NCBI GenBank assembly: GCA_002733665.1
Contig: NVWM01000003.1
Location: 109,636-173,635 of the forward strand
From: Lutibacter sp.
Lineage (GTDB): Bacteria > Bacteroidota > Bacteroidia > Flavobacteriales > Flavobacteriaceae
Direction: 5' to 3'
Length of the DNA: 64,000 bases
Positions 35,324 to 43,644 of the stretch are shown piece by piece (position 1 is the stretch's first letter; every line of letters starts with the position of its first letter). A model generated the notes under the pieces. It saw only the letters and a program-made list of their open reading frames with translations, made no database searches and was not told the origin of the DNA. The position numbers were made by a program, and so were the translations under genes.

Positions 35324-35800
35324 TTATAAAAACCGTTTAAAGGATTTTGAATCTCTAATAGTTTTATTTATTCTATCGAAATCTAATTCTAAAATATTTA
35401 AATCATTACTAACCACTAGAAAATCGAAATATTGACAAAAATCAATTACTTCTTTTAAAAATTTACCATAGTCTAATGTGAAATTAATTCTAAAACCTAC
35501 TGAAACTATAATATCTTTTTCTAAGAAAATTTTTATACAATTCTCATCATTATGTCCATAAATTATCAAGTTTTTTGACCAACTTTCTCCTCTTTGAATT
35601 TTCTTGTCAAAATATTTACTTATATCTATAAATTTTAAAGCGTGGTTTTCCCAAAAAAGATCATCCTCAAATAACTCTAATTCACCATCTGGATCATCAA
35701 CAAGTTCGTTATTAAGAAAAGAATTAAGGTTTAGCCCTTCGAAAACTGTATATACATTTTTTCTAGGAATAATAAAAAAGCCATATTGATAAACTGACAT
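35324..35800 (-). CDS. hypothetical acidic protein
   Basis: A 158-residue soluble, acidic protein without a family I recognise. It is rich in aromatic residues and Asp/Glu (DDPDGELELFEDDLFWENHALKFIDISKYFD) and ends with a basic RDSKSFKRFL. Small acidic proteins of this type are sometimes immunity proteins, but there is no toxin gene beside it. Its stop is one base from that of the convergent DHH-like gene, and it lies 11 bases downstream... on the opposite side of which the batE gene ends, so it is read in the same direction as batE but upstream DNA belongs to no shared promoter I can see. Confidence 0.65.
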   Translation of the reverse strand: MSVYQYGFFIIPRKNVYTVFEGLNLNSFLNNELVDDPDGELELFEDDLFWENHALKFIDISKYFDKKIQRGESWSKNLIIYGHNDENCIKIFLEKDIIVSVGFRINFTLDYGKFLKEVIDFCQYFDFLVVSNDLNILELDFDRINKTIRDSKSFKRFL

Positions 35801-35811
35801 ATTATAAAGTT

Positions 35812-36561
35812 CTATATTTCTTTCATATCATCAGCAACAATCCAACCAATTTTTCCATCAGCGAGTTTGATTTTTTTCCAATTATCAATAGCATCTAAAA
35901 CTTGTACTTTGGTTCCTTCATGCAATTCAAAAACAGTATCGCTATTGAGTGTTGGCGCATTTTTAATTTCGGTAGTTTGTTTAAAAATAATAGCAGATTT
36001 TGTGTTCACTTCATAATCATATGATTTGTAGGCAAATACTACTGTAAAAATCATTAAAATGGCACTTAAAATACTGGTATTGAAGTATAATAATTTCTTT
36101 CCTGAAGAATACGAAAAATGATATAGCAAAAACAAAATAGCACCTAAAAAAGATAATATAACTGCAAGCCAAGCCCAGGAATTATAAGTGAGTTTGTAGA
36201 TAAATGAATCTGAGAATTTCTGAAAAATAGTTTTTGGCATTACTTCAATCGCATCTATTTTCATGCGTTTTGCGAATGCTAAATTTGTGATTACATCTGC
36301 ATTTGCGGGATTTAATTTTAAAGCCTTTTCGTAATAATATATAGACGAAGCAACCTTGTTTAGTTTGTAATAACTATTCCCTAAATTAAAATACAAATCG
36401 TCTGAATGAACTTTTAAACCTTCTACTTTTTTATATAGTTCAATAGCTTCAGTATAACTTCCTTTTTTATATAGTTCATTAGCATCAGTAAACAAGTTCT
36501 CTGCCGTTTGAGCGAAAGCAAACGTTGAAAATACCAGTAATAAAAAGATACTATTTTTCAT
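35812..36561 (-). CDS. batE: BatE: TPR and SH3-like membrane protein
   Basis: A 249-residue envelope protein closing the Bat operon. It has a signal peptide (MKNSIFLLLVFSTFAFA), two to three TPR repeats (YKKGSYTEAIELYKKVEGL, DDLYFNLGNSYYKLNKVASSIYYYEKALKLNPANAD), two membrane spans (about 131-150 and 160-180), and a bacterial SH3-like C-terminus (APTLNSDTVFELHEGTKVQVLDAIDNWKKIKLADGKIGWI). Bat proteins are linked to oxygen tolerance and envelope stress; their mechanism is unknown. The 91-bp gap before it carries a leader that resembles that of the gene at 61841-62473. Confidence 0.9.
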   Translation of the reverse strand: MKNSIFLLLVFSTFAFAQTAENLFTDANELYKKGSYTEAIELYKKVEGLKVHSDDLYFNLGNSYYKLNKVASSIYYYEKALKLNPANADVITNLAFAKRMKIDAIEVMPKTIFQKFSDSFIYKLTYNSWAWLAVILSFLGAILFLLYHFSYSSGKKLLYFNTSILSAILMIFTVVFAYKSYDYEVNTKSAIIFKQTTEIKNAPTLNSDTVFELHEGTKVQVLDAIDNWKKIKLADGKIGWIVADDMKEI

Positions 36562-36650
36562 CTGTTTATAATTATTGTTTTAAAACGGTCAGATGCTGTT
36601 CGCTTATTAATCATTCCGTTATGTGATAAAGTTTTTAACATGCTCGTTTC
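36562..36650 (-). repeat. leader element shared with the gene at 62473
   Basis: The 89 bases upstream of the batE ATG share, in the same order and spacing, the blocks GAAACGAGCATGT, GAATGATTAATA, GCGAA and GTTTTAAAA (minus-strand reading) with the 87 bases before the ATG at 62473. Nature unknown: a dispersed element or a common regulatory leader. Confidence 0.65.
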
Positions 36651-36652
36651 AT

Positions 36653-38416
36653 CTAAATTTGTTTATCAATTTTAGTAATTACCATTTTTGCCTTATCAAA
36701 TTCGTCTTGCATCATCACCTTGGTCGTTGGTGTATATCGTGCAAAATCACAATCATTCAATACATCAATAAATTCATTGATTGTAGTATTATCTACATTT
36801 CTATCTTCTAAAATACTTGTTATTTTTTCTTTACTGATGTCACTTGTTTCTATGTTCAATTTGGCTTTTAAGAAGTTGTGCAATGCTTTTTCTAAAGCAA
36901 TATAAAACGCCTCTTTTTTACCCAATTGTTTCTTCGCCTGTGATAAATATCTCTTTGCCAATCTATCTGCTTTTCGCAATCTATTTCCAACAATATCTCC
37001 GTCTCTTTTCGCTTTTTTCTTTCCAAGAAATATTCCAAAAGGAATGGCTAAAAAGGGTAAAAATAACAATGTGTAAAACAAGTTTGATTTAAAAAAGTCG
37101 TCTTTTTTTATTGGTTCTAAAGTAGTTTTGTGTTCTATGTATCTAAAATTATTTGTTGCTGTCACAACTGTTTGTTTAGAGATGGTATTCTCTTCATTAT
37201 TCGTTGGTAATTCCTTACCTCCAATTACATCAATAATTAAAGGGTCTGCAACAATTGTGATATATTCTTCTTCCTTCGGATTGAAATAAGAAAATGAAAC
37301 TTCTGGAATTTTATACTTCCCTTTATACTCTGGAACAACTGTGTAACTGTCTAAAATTTTTCCAGTGAGTCCTCTCGAATTTGTACGCACGCTTTCTGTG
37401 TGCTCTGGAGTATAAACTTCTAATTCGTTTGGTGTTGTTATCTTAGGGATTTCAAATAATTTTAGATTCCCTTGACCATTCACCTCAACATTTATTTGAG
37501 TTGTTTCGTTGGCTCTTAAAATATCTTTTGACGTAGTTATTATAAAATCAAATTCTCCAACTGCACCCGTAAAACCTTCTGGCTTTCCTAAAATCGGCAA
37601 ATCTTTTACATTTACAACTCTTCTTGCAGATGCTGTTGAATGATTTACCCTTCTTGTAATAGGGTTTCCAAAGAAATCTCCTCTTCCTGTTGGTACATTT
37701 ACTGTAATGCTCATGTCTATTGGATCGATTGTTAGTTTCCCTGATTTTTGAGGAATCAACAATGCTTTTTTCAAGATAATAGAACGGTACTTTTCTCCTT
37801 TATAAGTTATGTTTTTGACGTCAACGGCTTTTACATCTAGCTCTTGATTCCAAAAACCATTGTATTGCGGAATCTCATTCATTCTCCAATCACTCAGGCC
37901 AATTTTTTCGCTAAAAAGTAACTTATAAACTACATAAATTCCTTGACCAACATAAGGACTTGTTTTTGAAATTTCGGTAGTTAAAAGTACATTTTGACTT
38001 GCAATATAGGAAGGGTCGTTAACATCTTTTGGTATTTCTGATGCACTTACAACTGTTATTTGAACTGTGTTAGAACTTAGTTTTTTTCCTTTATATTCTA
38101 TCGTTGCTGATGGAATTGTATAGGTTCCTACTTTTTTTGGTGTAAGCCAATATATATATGTTTGTGCGTAAGAGGCTTTACCGTTTACCCAAGATTGGCT
38201 TATAGACGAACTAGGCCCTCTTGCTGAAAAATTCTGAAAGTTTGGAGGATTAAAGTTATCTGCTCCTTGCTTATTTACAGTAAACTCTATTTTTAAACGT
38301 TGGTTTACACCTAATTTATTCTTACTCACAGTTGTTGTCAATTTAGCATCTTGTGCCGAAATTGAAACTGCTGTAAATAGCATAAAAAGTAATATATAAA
38401 CGTTTTTAAAACTCAT
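36653..38416 (-). CDS. batD: BatD family protein
   Basis: A 587-residue membrane-anchored protein. Signal peptide (MSFKNVYILLFMLFTAVSISA), then repeated immunoglobulin-like BatD domains (KLTTTVSKNKLGVNQRLKIEFTVN; YVGQGIYVVYKLLFSEKIG; ILRANETTQINVEVNGQGNLKLFEIP), a transmembrane span near residues 454-472 (LFYTLLFLPFLAIPFGIFLG) and a basic cytoplasmic tail. BatD works with the VWA proteins BatA and BatB in the periplasm. Located 91 bases upstream of batE and 97 bases downstream of batC, with a repeat in the latter gap. Confidence 0.93.
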   Translation of the reverse strand: MSFKNVYILLFMLFTAVSISAQDAKLTTTVSKNKLGVNQRLKIEFTVNKQGADNFNPPNFQNFSARGPSSSISQSWVNGKASYAQTYIYWLTPKKVGTYTIPSATIEYKGKKLSSNTVQITVVSASEIPKDVNDPSYIASQNVLLTTEISKTSPYVGQGIYVVYKLLFSEKIGLSDWRMNEIPQYNGFWNQELDVKAVDVKNITYKGEKYRSIILKKALLIPQKSGKLTIDPIDMSITVNVPTGRGDFFGNPITRRVNHSTASARRVVNVKDLPILGKPEGFTGAVGEFDFIITTSKDILRANETTQINVEVNGQGNLKLFEIPKITTPNELEVYTPEHTESVRTNSRGLTGKILDSYTVVPEYKGKYKIPEVSFSYFNPKEEEYITIVADPLIIDVIGGKELPTNNEENTISKQTVVTATNNFRYIEHKTTLEPIKKDDFFKSNLFYTLLFLPFLAIPFGIFLGKKKAKRDGDIVGNRLRKADRLAKRYLSQAKKQLGKKEAFYIALEKALHNFLKAKLNIETSDISKEKITSILEDRNVDNTTINEFIDVLNDCDFARYTPTTKVMMQDEFDKAKMVITKIDKQI

Positions 38417-38429
38417 CTAATTTTTTAAG

Positions 38430-38490
38430 GTCTCGACTGCGCTCGACCAGACAAATACAAGTTAATGTCTCCTTGAGCGTAGTCGAAAGG
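38430..38490. repeat. GAGCGNAGTCGA inverted pair between batC and batD
   Basis: TCTCGACTGCGCTCGACCAGAC and, inverted after about 15 bases, GTCTCCTTGAGCGTAGTCGA. The two halves can fold as a hairpin within the Bat transcript. Confidence 0.8.
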
Positions 38491-38513
38491 TTATCTCTTT
38501 TATAATAGCAAAC

Positions 38514-39299
38514 TTACCAATCTTTTTCTTGTTTGATTTTTTTTCCTCGTTCTTTCTTCGCATTCATTTTCTTCTGCGTTTTCTGCTCTTCATTATTCAT
38601 CGCTTCAAGCAACTGCTTAACCTGTTGAGGAGATAATTTTCCTTGTTGTGGTTGTTGCTTCTGCTCTTCATCTTTCTTGTCTTTATTAGGGTCTTTTTTG
38701 TCTTCATCATCTTTCTTTTCATCATCCTTTTTGTCTTCATCTTTCTTATCGTCTCCGTCCTTTTTATCGTCCTTCTTGTCTTTTTCTTTATCCTTATCTT
38801 TTTTGTCGTCTTTGTTATCTTTATTATCCTTATTTTTATCTTCGTTTTCCTGCTGATTTTTTAACATCTCTTGTGCTAATGCTAAATTATAGCGAGTTTC
38901 ATCGTCCTTTGGATTTGCTCTCAACGAATGTTTGTATGAATCAACTGCTTTTTGATACTCTTTATCTTTATAATGTGCATTCCCAATATTATGCATAGAT
39001 GATGCTCGAGTAAACTTATCTTTGGTAGTTTTAGCAACCAATTCATATTTTATTACGGCTTCCTTATTTCTATTTTGCTGTGACAATGCATTCCCTAAAT
39101 TATAGTTAGCAATCTCATAATCTGGACTTTTTTCTAATGCTTTTTTATATTTGACTTCTGCATCCGCAAACTTTAGTTGATTGTACAACTCATTTCCTTC
39201 TCGCACAAACTGTCTTGCCTCTTTTTCAAGCGTATCCTTGTCTTGTTGAGCAAAAATACTCAATGGTAATAAGAATAATATGAATAGAATTTTTTTCAT
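38514..39299 (-). CDS. batC: BatC: TPR protein with K/D/E-rich tail
   Basis: A 261-residue secreted or periplasmic TPR protein. It has a signal peptide (MKKILFILFLLPLSIFA), three TPR repeats (EGNELYNQLKFADAEVKYKKALEKSP; NYNLGNALSQQNRNKEAVIKYELVA; HNIGNAHYKDKEYQKAVDSYKHSLRANP), then a highly charged low-complexity stretch of Lys, Asp and Glu (about 152-220), and a basic end. Its ATG overlaps the batB stop by one base, so translation is coupled. The charged run is DNA-repetitive (positions 38690-38850) and may vary in length between strains. Confidence 0.9.
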   Translation of the reverse strand: MKKILFILFLLPLSIFAQQDKDTLEKEARQFVREGNELYNQLKFADAEVKYKKALEKSPDYEIANYNLGNALSQQNRNKEAVIKYELVAKTTKDKFTRASSMHNIGNAHYKDKEYQKAVDSYKHSLRANPKDDETRYNLALAQEMLKNQQENEDKNKDNKDNKDDKKDKDKEKDKKDDKKDGDDKKDEDKKDDEKKDDEDKKDPNKDKKDEEQKQQPQQGKLSPQQVKQLLEAMNNEEQKTQKKMNAKKERGKKIKQEKDW

Positions 39300-40330
39300 T
39301 ATTTATTAAACAGATTTAATTTTTGAATCCATTTTGTTTTCTTTTCAAACATAAAAGCATCAATAATTAAAAACAGCAAGCCAAAACCGACAAACCACTG
39401 AAACTGATCTTTATAATCTGATAATTGCGTACTTTCAAATTCACTCTTTTCTGCTTTTACTAATAGTTTTTCAACAAAATCAACTGTTTGCTGAGTTTTG
39501 TTTCCCAAAACATATTTTCCGTTTCCGCCTTCGGCAATTTCTTCAAGTGTTTTGGTATTCATTTTGGTAATTACTGTTTCTCCTTTACTATCTTTTTTAT
39601 ATCCTTGTAAAACGCCTCTATCTTTTAATGGTATTGGTCCTCCTTTTTCTGTTCCAACTCCAATTGTGTAGGTTTTAATTCCATCTTTTGTCGCTTGTAC
39701 TATAGCACTTGAAGCATCATCTTGATGATCTTCGCCATCAGAAATAACAAACAAAAAACGATTAGTTTGTTCGTCATTATCATAATACGTAGTTGCTAAT
39801 TTTATAGCTTCATTTATAGCCGTCCCTTGACTTGAAACCATATTTGGATTGGCACTTTGCAAAAACATTTTTGCTGCACCATGATCTGTAGTAATTGGTA
39901 ATAAAGGAAATGCATTACCTGCATAAATGATAATTCCGATTCTATCACTTCCTAACTTATCAATAATTTTAGAGATAATTTGTTTTGATTTCTCCAATCT
40001 ATTTGGTGCAATATCTTCTGCCAACATACTTTTAGAAACATCTAGCGCAAAAACAATATCTACTCCTTGTCTCTTTACAGTTTCTATCTTGGTTCCCATT
40101 TTAGGATTGGTTAATGAAACTATCAAAAATGCCAAACCAATTAAGAAAACAATCATTTTTAAAGTCGGTTTGAATATTGATTTTTCTGGACTTAGTTTTT
40201 TTAGCAATTCTTCTTTTGCAAACTTCTTCTGTGTTCGTTTTTTCCACCAAAAAACCATTAGAAACAGTATAAACAATACTGGAATCAGTAATAAATAAAT
40301 AAAATATGTTGGTTCTTCTATTTGATACAT
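39299..40330 (-). CDS. batB: BatB: VWA-domain membrane protein
   Basis: A 343-residue membrane-anchored von Willebrand A protein. Two N-terminal spans (IYLLLIPVLFILFLMVFWW; MIVFLIGLAFLIVSLTNP) lead to a VWA domain with an intact metal-ion-dependent adhesion site (DVSKSMLAED, then SSQGTAIN and SDGEDH) and a C-terminal span (FVGFGLLFLIIDAFMFE). The VWA domain faces the periplasm, and the family pairs with BatA. It follows the inserted four-helix-bundle gene by 80 bases. Confidence 0.94.
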   Translation of the reverse strand: MYQIEEPTYFIYLLLIPVLFILFLMVFWWKKRTQKKFAKEELLKKLSPEKSIFKPTLKMIVFLIGLAFLIVSLTNPKMGTKIETVKRQGVDIVFALDVSKSMLAEDIAPNRLEKSKQIISKIIDKLGSDRIGIIIYAGNAFPLLPITTDHGAAKMFLQSANPNMVSSQGTAINEAIKLATTYYDNDEQTNRFLFVISDGEDHQDDASSAIVQATKDGIKTYTIGVGTEKGGPIPLKDRGVLQGYKKDSKGETVITKMNTKTLEEIAEGGNGKYVLGNKTQQTVDFVEKLLVKAEKSEFESTQLSDYKDQFQWFVGFGLLFLIIDAFMFEKKTKWIQKLNLFNK

Positions 40331-40334
40331 AAGG

Positions 40335-40374
40335 TTGTTGAGTTGTTTAATCGTTTAACTGTTTATTTGTGCAC
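40335..40374. repeat. array of 8-nt units, left of four-helix gene
   Basis: Five contiguous 8-base units on the plus strand: TTGTTGAG, TTGTTTAA, TCGTTTAA, CTGTTTAT, TTGTGCAC (loose consensus nTGtttAA). An inverted array of the same unit lies at 40783-40822, across the four-helix-bundle gene. Confidence 0.75.
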
Positions 40375-40409
40375 ACATTATTTATCAGCTAAATAATTCG
40401 ACAAACTCT

Positions 40410-40769
40410 CTATTTTAATTGTGCTTTTCTTAAAGCATTTAACATGTTTGATATTTTATAAATTTGTGTTCTTGTTTCAATATAATCTTCTTTTGAAATG
40501 AATTCTAATTCCTTGGCAATAATCAATTGATTTAAAACTTCCATTGTTGAGCTATATGATATTGTCGTAAAATGCGCTTTATCTTTATTTGTATTCCTTG
40601 ATGTCCCTTCTGCAATATTTGAAGAAATTGAAACTGTTGCTCGTCTTAACTGACTTGTCAATCCGAATTTCTCTTCTGAAGGAAAACCTTTTGTTAATCT
40701 ATAAATACTTTTAACCAACAAAATTGATTCTTTCCATACATTCAACTTTTCAAATGAAAAAACATACAT
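40410..40769 (-). CDS. four-helix bundle protein (S23/IVP type)
   Basis: A 119-residue four-helix-bundle protein of the 23S rRNA intervening-sequence family. Seen: FEKLNVWKESILLVKSIYRLTKGFPSEEKFGLTSQLRRATVSISSNIAEGTSRNT, the family signature (FGLTSQ, RRAxxSIxxNIAEG), then the last helices NQLIIAKELEFISKEDY. Such proteins occur in rRNA intervening sequences and as free-standing genes; function unknown. Here the gene has been placed inside the Bat operon, between batA (55-base gap) and batB, and is bracketed by inverted arrays of 8-nt units. It is oriented like the operon. Confidence 0.95.
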   Translation of the reverse strand: MYVFSFEKLNVWKESILLVKSIYRLTKGFPSEEKFGLTSQLRRATVSISSNIAEGTSRNTNKDKAHFTTISYSSTMEVLNQLIIAKELEFISKEDYIETRTQIYKISNMLNALRKAQLK

Positions 40770-40782
40770 TTCCTATTACTCT

Positions 40783-40822
40783 TTTATCAATTACACAATT
40801 CCACAGTTAAACAAATAAACAT
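40783..40822. repeat. array of 8-nt units, right of four-helix gene
   Basis: Read on the minus strand: ATGTTTAT, TTGTTTAA, CTGTGGAA, TTGTGTAA, TTGATAAA, five contiguous 8-base units, inverted with respect to the array at 40335-40374. It ends 13 bases before the gene's ATG. Confidence 0.75.
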
Positions 40823-40824
40823 TA

Positions 40825-41826
40825 TTACACAAAACTCCTAAACACCGTAAACTTCAGTAGCATCTCAAACAGCAATAAAAATCCTGCGAGAAAGACTAAT
40901 GATCGATATTTTTCATCATAATTATAATATTTATACTCTTCTATTTCTGTTTTTTCTAATTTGTTAATCTCATCGTAAATAGATTTCAATTTAGAATTAT
41001 TGGTTGCTCTAAAATATTTTCCGCCGGTTTCTTTAGCAATATACTTTAGCAATTCTTCATCAATCTCAACTTTCGCTTTTTGAAAAATTAACTTTCCGCT
41101 CATATCCTTCGCTACAGGAAAATCTGCCATTCCGTTTGTTCCAATTCCGATAGTATAGGTTTTAATACCTAATTCTTTGGCAAGTTCGGTTGCTGTTTTT
41201 GGATCAACAAACCCTGTATTATTCACACCATCAGTCAATAAAATAATGACTTTACTTTTTGCTTTAGAATCTTTCAATCTATTTACTGCTGATCCAAGAC
41301 CCATTCCAATTGCTGTTCCACCATCCATTTGTCCCCAAGTAATCTTGCGAATTGTGTTTTTTATTATGCTTTTATCACTCGTAATTGGTGTTTGCGTAAA
41401 ACTTTCTCCTGCATATACAACAATTCCTATTCTGTCATTTGGTCGTTTATTCACAAAATCAATTGCTACTTTTTTCAATGCTTCTAATCGATTTGGCTTT
41501 AAATCTCTTGCCAACATACTTGCCGAAACATCTATTGCCATAACGATATCAATCCCTCTATTTGTACTATTTTTAGTGCTTACCTCAACATTTCTTGGTC
41601 TTGCCAATGCAATTATTAATGATGAGATTGCCAATAATCTTAGAATCTTTAGCAATGGTTTTAAGCGTGATAAAATTGATGGTTTAAATGATGCTGTGCT
41701 TGATAATGTCAATGTTGCACTATCTTTTTTCCGCATCAAGAAATACCAAATCGCAAGTAAAGGAACGATTAGCAATAACCACAGAAATTCTGGGTTTGTA
41801 AACTCTAAATTATTCCACAACTTCAT
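40825..41826 (-). CDS. batA: BatA: VWA-domain membrane protein
   Basis: A 333-residue VWA protein, paralogous to BatB. N-terminal spans (FLWLLLIVPLLAIWYFL; LLKILRLLAISSLIIALARP), a VWA domain with an intact MIDAS (DVSASMLARD, DGGTAIGMG, TDGVNNTGF) and a final span (SLVFLAGFLLLFEMLL). It acts with BatB and BatD at the inner membrane. Its start overlaps the preceding gene's end by 17 bases, so the two are coupled. Confidence 0.94.
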   Translation of the reverse strand: MKLWNNLEFTNPEFLWLLLIVPLLAIWYFLMRKKDSATLTLSSTASFKPSILSRLKPLLKILRLLAISSLIIALARPRNVEVSTKNSTNRGIDIVMAIDVSASMLARDLKPNRLEALKKVAIDFVNKRPNDRIGIVVYAGESFTQTPITSDKSIIKNTIRKITWGQMDGGTAIGMGLGSAVNRLKDSKAKSKVIILLTDGVNNTGFVDPKTATELAKELGIKTYTIGIGTNGMADFPVAKDMSGKLIFQKAKVEIDEELLKYIAKETGGKYFRATNNSKLKSIYDEINKLEKTEIEEYKYYNYDEKYRSLVFLAGFLLLFEMLLKFTVFRSFV

Positions 41827-42769
41827 CTTCTTCGCTTGGTTTAGGTTTCAATTTGTTGATAATACTTTCTGTATCAACTCTATGATGTTCGATTTCGTCA
41901 GACATTGGTTTATGCTTCGCAAACTTCACTAAATCTGCTTCTTGTAATAATTTTTGAAGGTTCAAAACGGTTTCTTTTGGCAAGTCCAACGTTTTAATTT
42001 TATTGAAATCACGAATCGTTTCCATCAATTCATCTGTTGTAGATTCTAATGCTGGAATGTTCAATTCACGTTCAATATACGTTCTAATAATATCTGTTAA
42101 TTCAATATAATAGAGTTTAATTTTATCTTTTTGCCATAACATTTTACCATCCAATTCTCCCAATCTTTGCATTGCCAATTCATATGGAGGAATCAGGTTT
42201 TCTTGTGCAATCTTCTCTTTTTTATTTCTGAAAACAAAGTAATAATATAAAAGAATCAAGGCTAAAATTGTCAAAAGAATCCATAGATAACTTTTATAAT
42301 CATCAAAAACTATTGGTTGATTTTTGATGGCTTTTATTGAATATAGTTTTTGCTTGAGTGTGTCAACTTTAACAGTTGCAACATCTATCAATAAAGAGTC
42401 TGTAAAATACTTCTTGGTGTTTATATAAACTTGTTGACGTGGAATTACGTAGCGTCCGCTATCAAAACTCGTTAGCAAATATTTTTTAATATATTTTGTT
42501 TCAGTAGTATCAATCTTCAATTCCTCAACAACCTCAACTTTTTTAAGACTATCTAAAATAAGCTTTGGAAATATGACGTTTTCTTGCTTATCAACCGAAA
42601 TTTTATATTCTATTTGTTCTCCAATTCTGATGTTGGTTGTGTCAATAGCAACTTCAACAGGATTCTGTGCGAATGTAATTCCGCAGATAAATAAGAATAT
42701 TCCTAGTATCCATTTTGAAAAGTTCTCGACTGCGCTCGAACGGACAATATGTTGTTTGTTTTCTCTCAA
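41810..42769 (-). CDS. BatA-partner membrane protein, repeat in N-terminus
   Basis: A 319-residue protein usual at this place in Bat loci (DUF4381-like). Order: hydrophobic signal (WILGIFLFICGITFAQ, about 20-35), periplasmic beta domain (PVEVAIDTTNIRIGEQIEYKISVDKQE), one span (YLWILLTILALILLYYYFVF, about 163-182), and a cytoplasmic helical tail (YELAMQRLGELDG..LLQEADLVKFAKHKPMSDEIE). Oddities: residues about 9-16 (VRSSAVEN) are encoded by a dispersed GAGCGCAGTCGA repeat, and no ATG precedes the signal; the start is TTG at 42769, one base past the DUF58 gene's stop. An ancestral ATG was probably displaced by the repeat. Confidence 0.85.
   Translation of the reverse strand: MRENKQHIVRSSAVENFSKWILGIFLFICGITFAQNPVEVAIDTTNIRIGEQIEYKISVDKQENVIFPKLILDSLKKVEVVEELKIDTTETKYIKKYLLTSFDSGRYVIPRQQVYINTKKYFTDSLLIDVATVKVDTLKQKLYSIKAIKNQPIVFDDYKSYLWILLTILALILLYYYFVFRNKKEKIAQENLIPPYELAMQRLGELDGKMLWQKDKIKLYYIELTDIIRTYIERELNIPALESTTDELMETIRDFNKIKTLDLPKETVLNLQKLLQEADLVKFAKHKPMSDEIEHHRVDTESIINKLKPKPSEEDEVVE
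42724..42745. repeat. GAGCGCAGTCGA repeat inside a reading frame
   Basis: TCTCGACTGCGCTCGAACGG on the plus strand, the same core as the intergenic copies, here within the coding sequence just before the signal peptide of the BatA-partner protein. Confidence 0.85.
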
Positions 42770-42770
42770 T

Positions 42771-43643
42771 TTATCTTGCTCCTTTTCGTTTAAAATATCC
42801 TAATAATTTCTTCACGTAACTCTCATCAATTCGTGTACTAATTGTTCCTGCACCACTTCTGCTAAAAGATGTTTCGTAATAATCTACTGAGCGTAAATAA
42901 TTGGCTTTGTATGATGTTCTAACTTTTTTAGACATCGTGTTTACTAAAAACTGCTTTCCGCTTTCAGCATCTAAAACTGGTAACATTCCTAAATTAGGAA
43001 TTTCTTCATCGTGCTTGTCATAAACTCTGACTCCTGTAACATCGTGTTTATTACCAATTATTTTGAGTGTTTGATCATAATCAGTATCCATAAAATCGGA
43101 CAAGACAAAGACAATTGCTTTTTTCTTCATCACGTTTGAAACATATTTCAATGCATTTCCAATGTCTGTCTTATTACTTTTTGGTTTAAATTCTATCAAT
43201 TCTCTGATGATTCTCAACACATGACTTTTTCCTTTTTTTGGCGGAATATAAAGTTCTATTTCATCAGAAAATAAAAGTAGTCCAACTTTGTCATTGTTTT
43301 GAGTTGCTGAAAATGCTAATGTTGCGGCAATTTCGGTAACTGTATCTCGTTTGAATTGTTGTGTAGTTCCAAAAAGTTCTGATCCCGAAATATCAACCAT
43401 CAATAGCATTGTAAGTTCGCGTTCTTCTTCAAAAACCTTGATATGAGTATCGTTATAACGCGCGGTAACATTCCAATCAATCGCACGAATATCATCTCCA
43501 TATTGATACTGACGAACTTCAGAAAAAGTCATACCGCGACCTTTGAACGAACTGTGGTATTCGCCAGAAAATATATGATTAGACAAGCGTTTCGTCTTAA
43601 TCTCTATTTTTCGTACTTTTTTAAGTAATTCTTTGGTATCCAT
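42771..43643 (-). CDS. DUF58 protein of the MoxR/Bat system
   Basis: A 290-residue cytosolic DUF58 protein, itself a VWA-like fold. Seen: NHIFSGEYHSSFKGRGMTFSEVRQYQYGDDIRAIDWNVTARYN (the DUF58 signature), then the VWA strand LLMVDISGSELFG with a MIDAS-like DxSxS. It works with the MoxR ATPase as a folding or metal-insertion pair for VWA proteins; role inferred from family. 98 bases behind moxR with a heptad repeat pair in the gap, and directly before the BatA-partner gene. Confidence 0.94.
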   Translation of the reverse strand: MDTKELLKKVRKIEIKTKRLSNHIFSGEYHSSFKGRGMTFSEVRQYQYGDDIRAIDWNVTARYNDTHIKVFEEERELTMLLMVDISGSELFGTTQQFKRDTVTEIAATLAFSATQNNDKVGLLLFSDEIELYIPPKKGKSHVLRIIRELIEFKPKSNKTDIGNALKYVSNVMKKKAIVFVLSDFMDTDYDQTLKIIGNKHDVTGVRVYDKHDEEIPNLGMLPVLDAESGKQFLVNTMSKKVRTSYKANYLRSVDYYETSFSRSGAGTISTRIDESYVKKLLGYFKRKGAR

Positions 43644-43644
43644 T

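Noticed and set aside
35324..35800. Immunity protein of a toxin system
   Set aside because: Composition is compatible, but no toxin-like gene lies beside it and no family could be recognised.
32392..35800. Complete restriction-modification system
   Set aside because: Only the methyltransferase is recognisable; neither the DHH-like nor the acidic protein shows a restriction nuclease motif.
38690..38850. Low-complexity tract with a long hydrophobic open frame on the plus strand
   Set aside because: It is the antisense of the Lys/Asp/Glu-rich tail of BatC; the hydrophobic frame is a by-product of base composition.
41177..41932. 251-codon plus-strand open frame opposite batA
   Set aside because: BatA on the minus strand has an intact VWA domain and membrane spans throughout; the plus-strand frame is a shadow.
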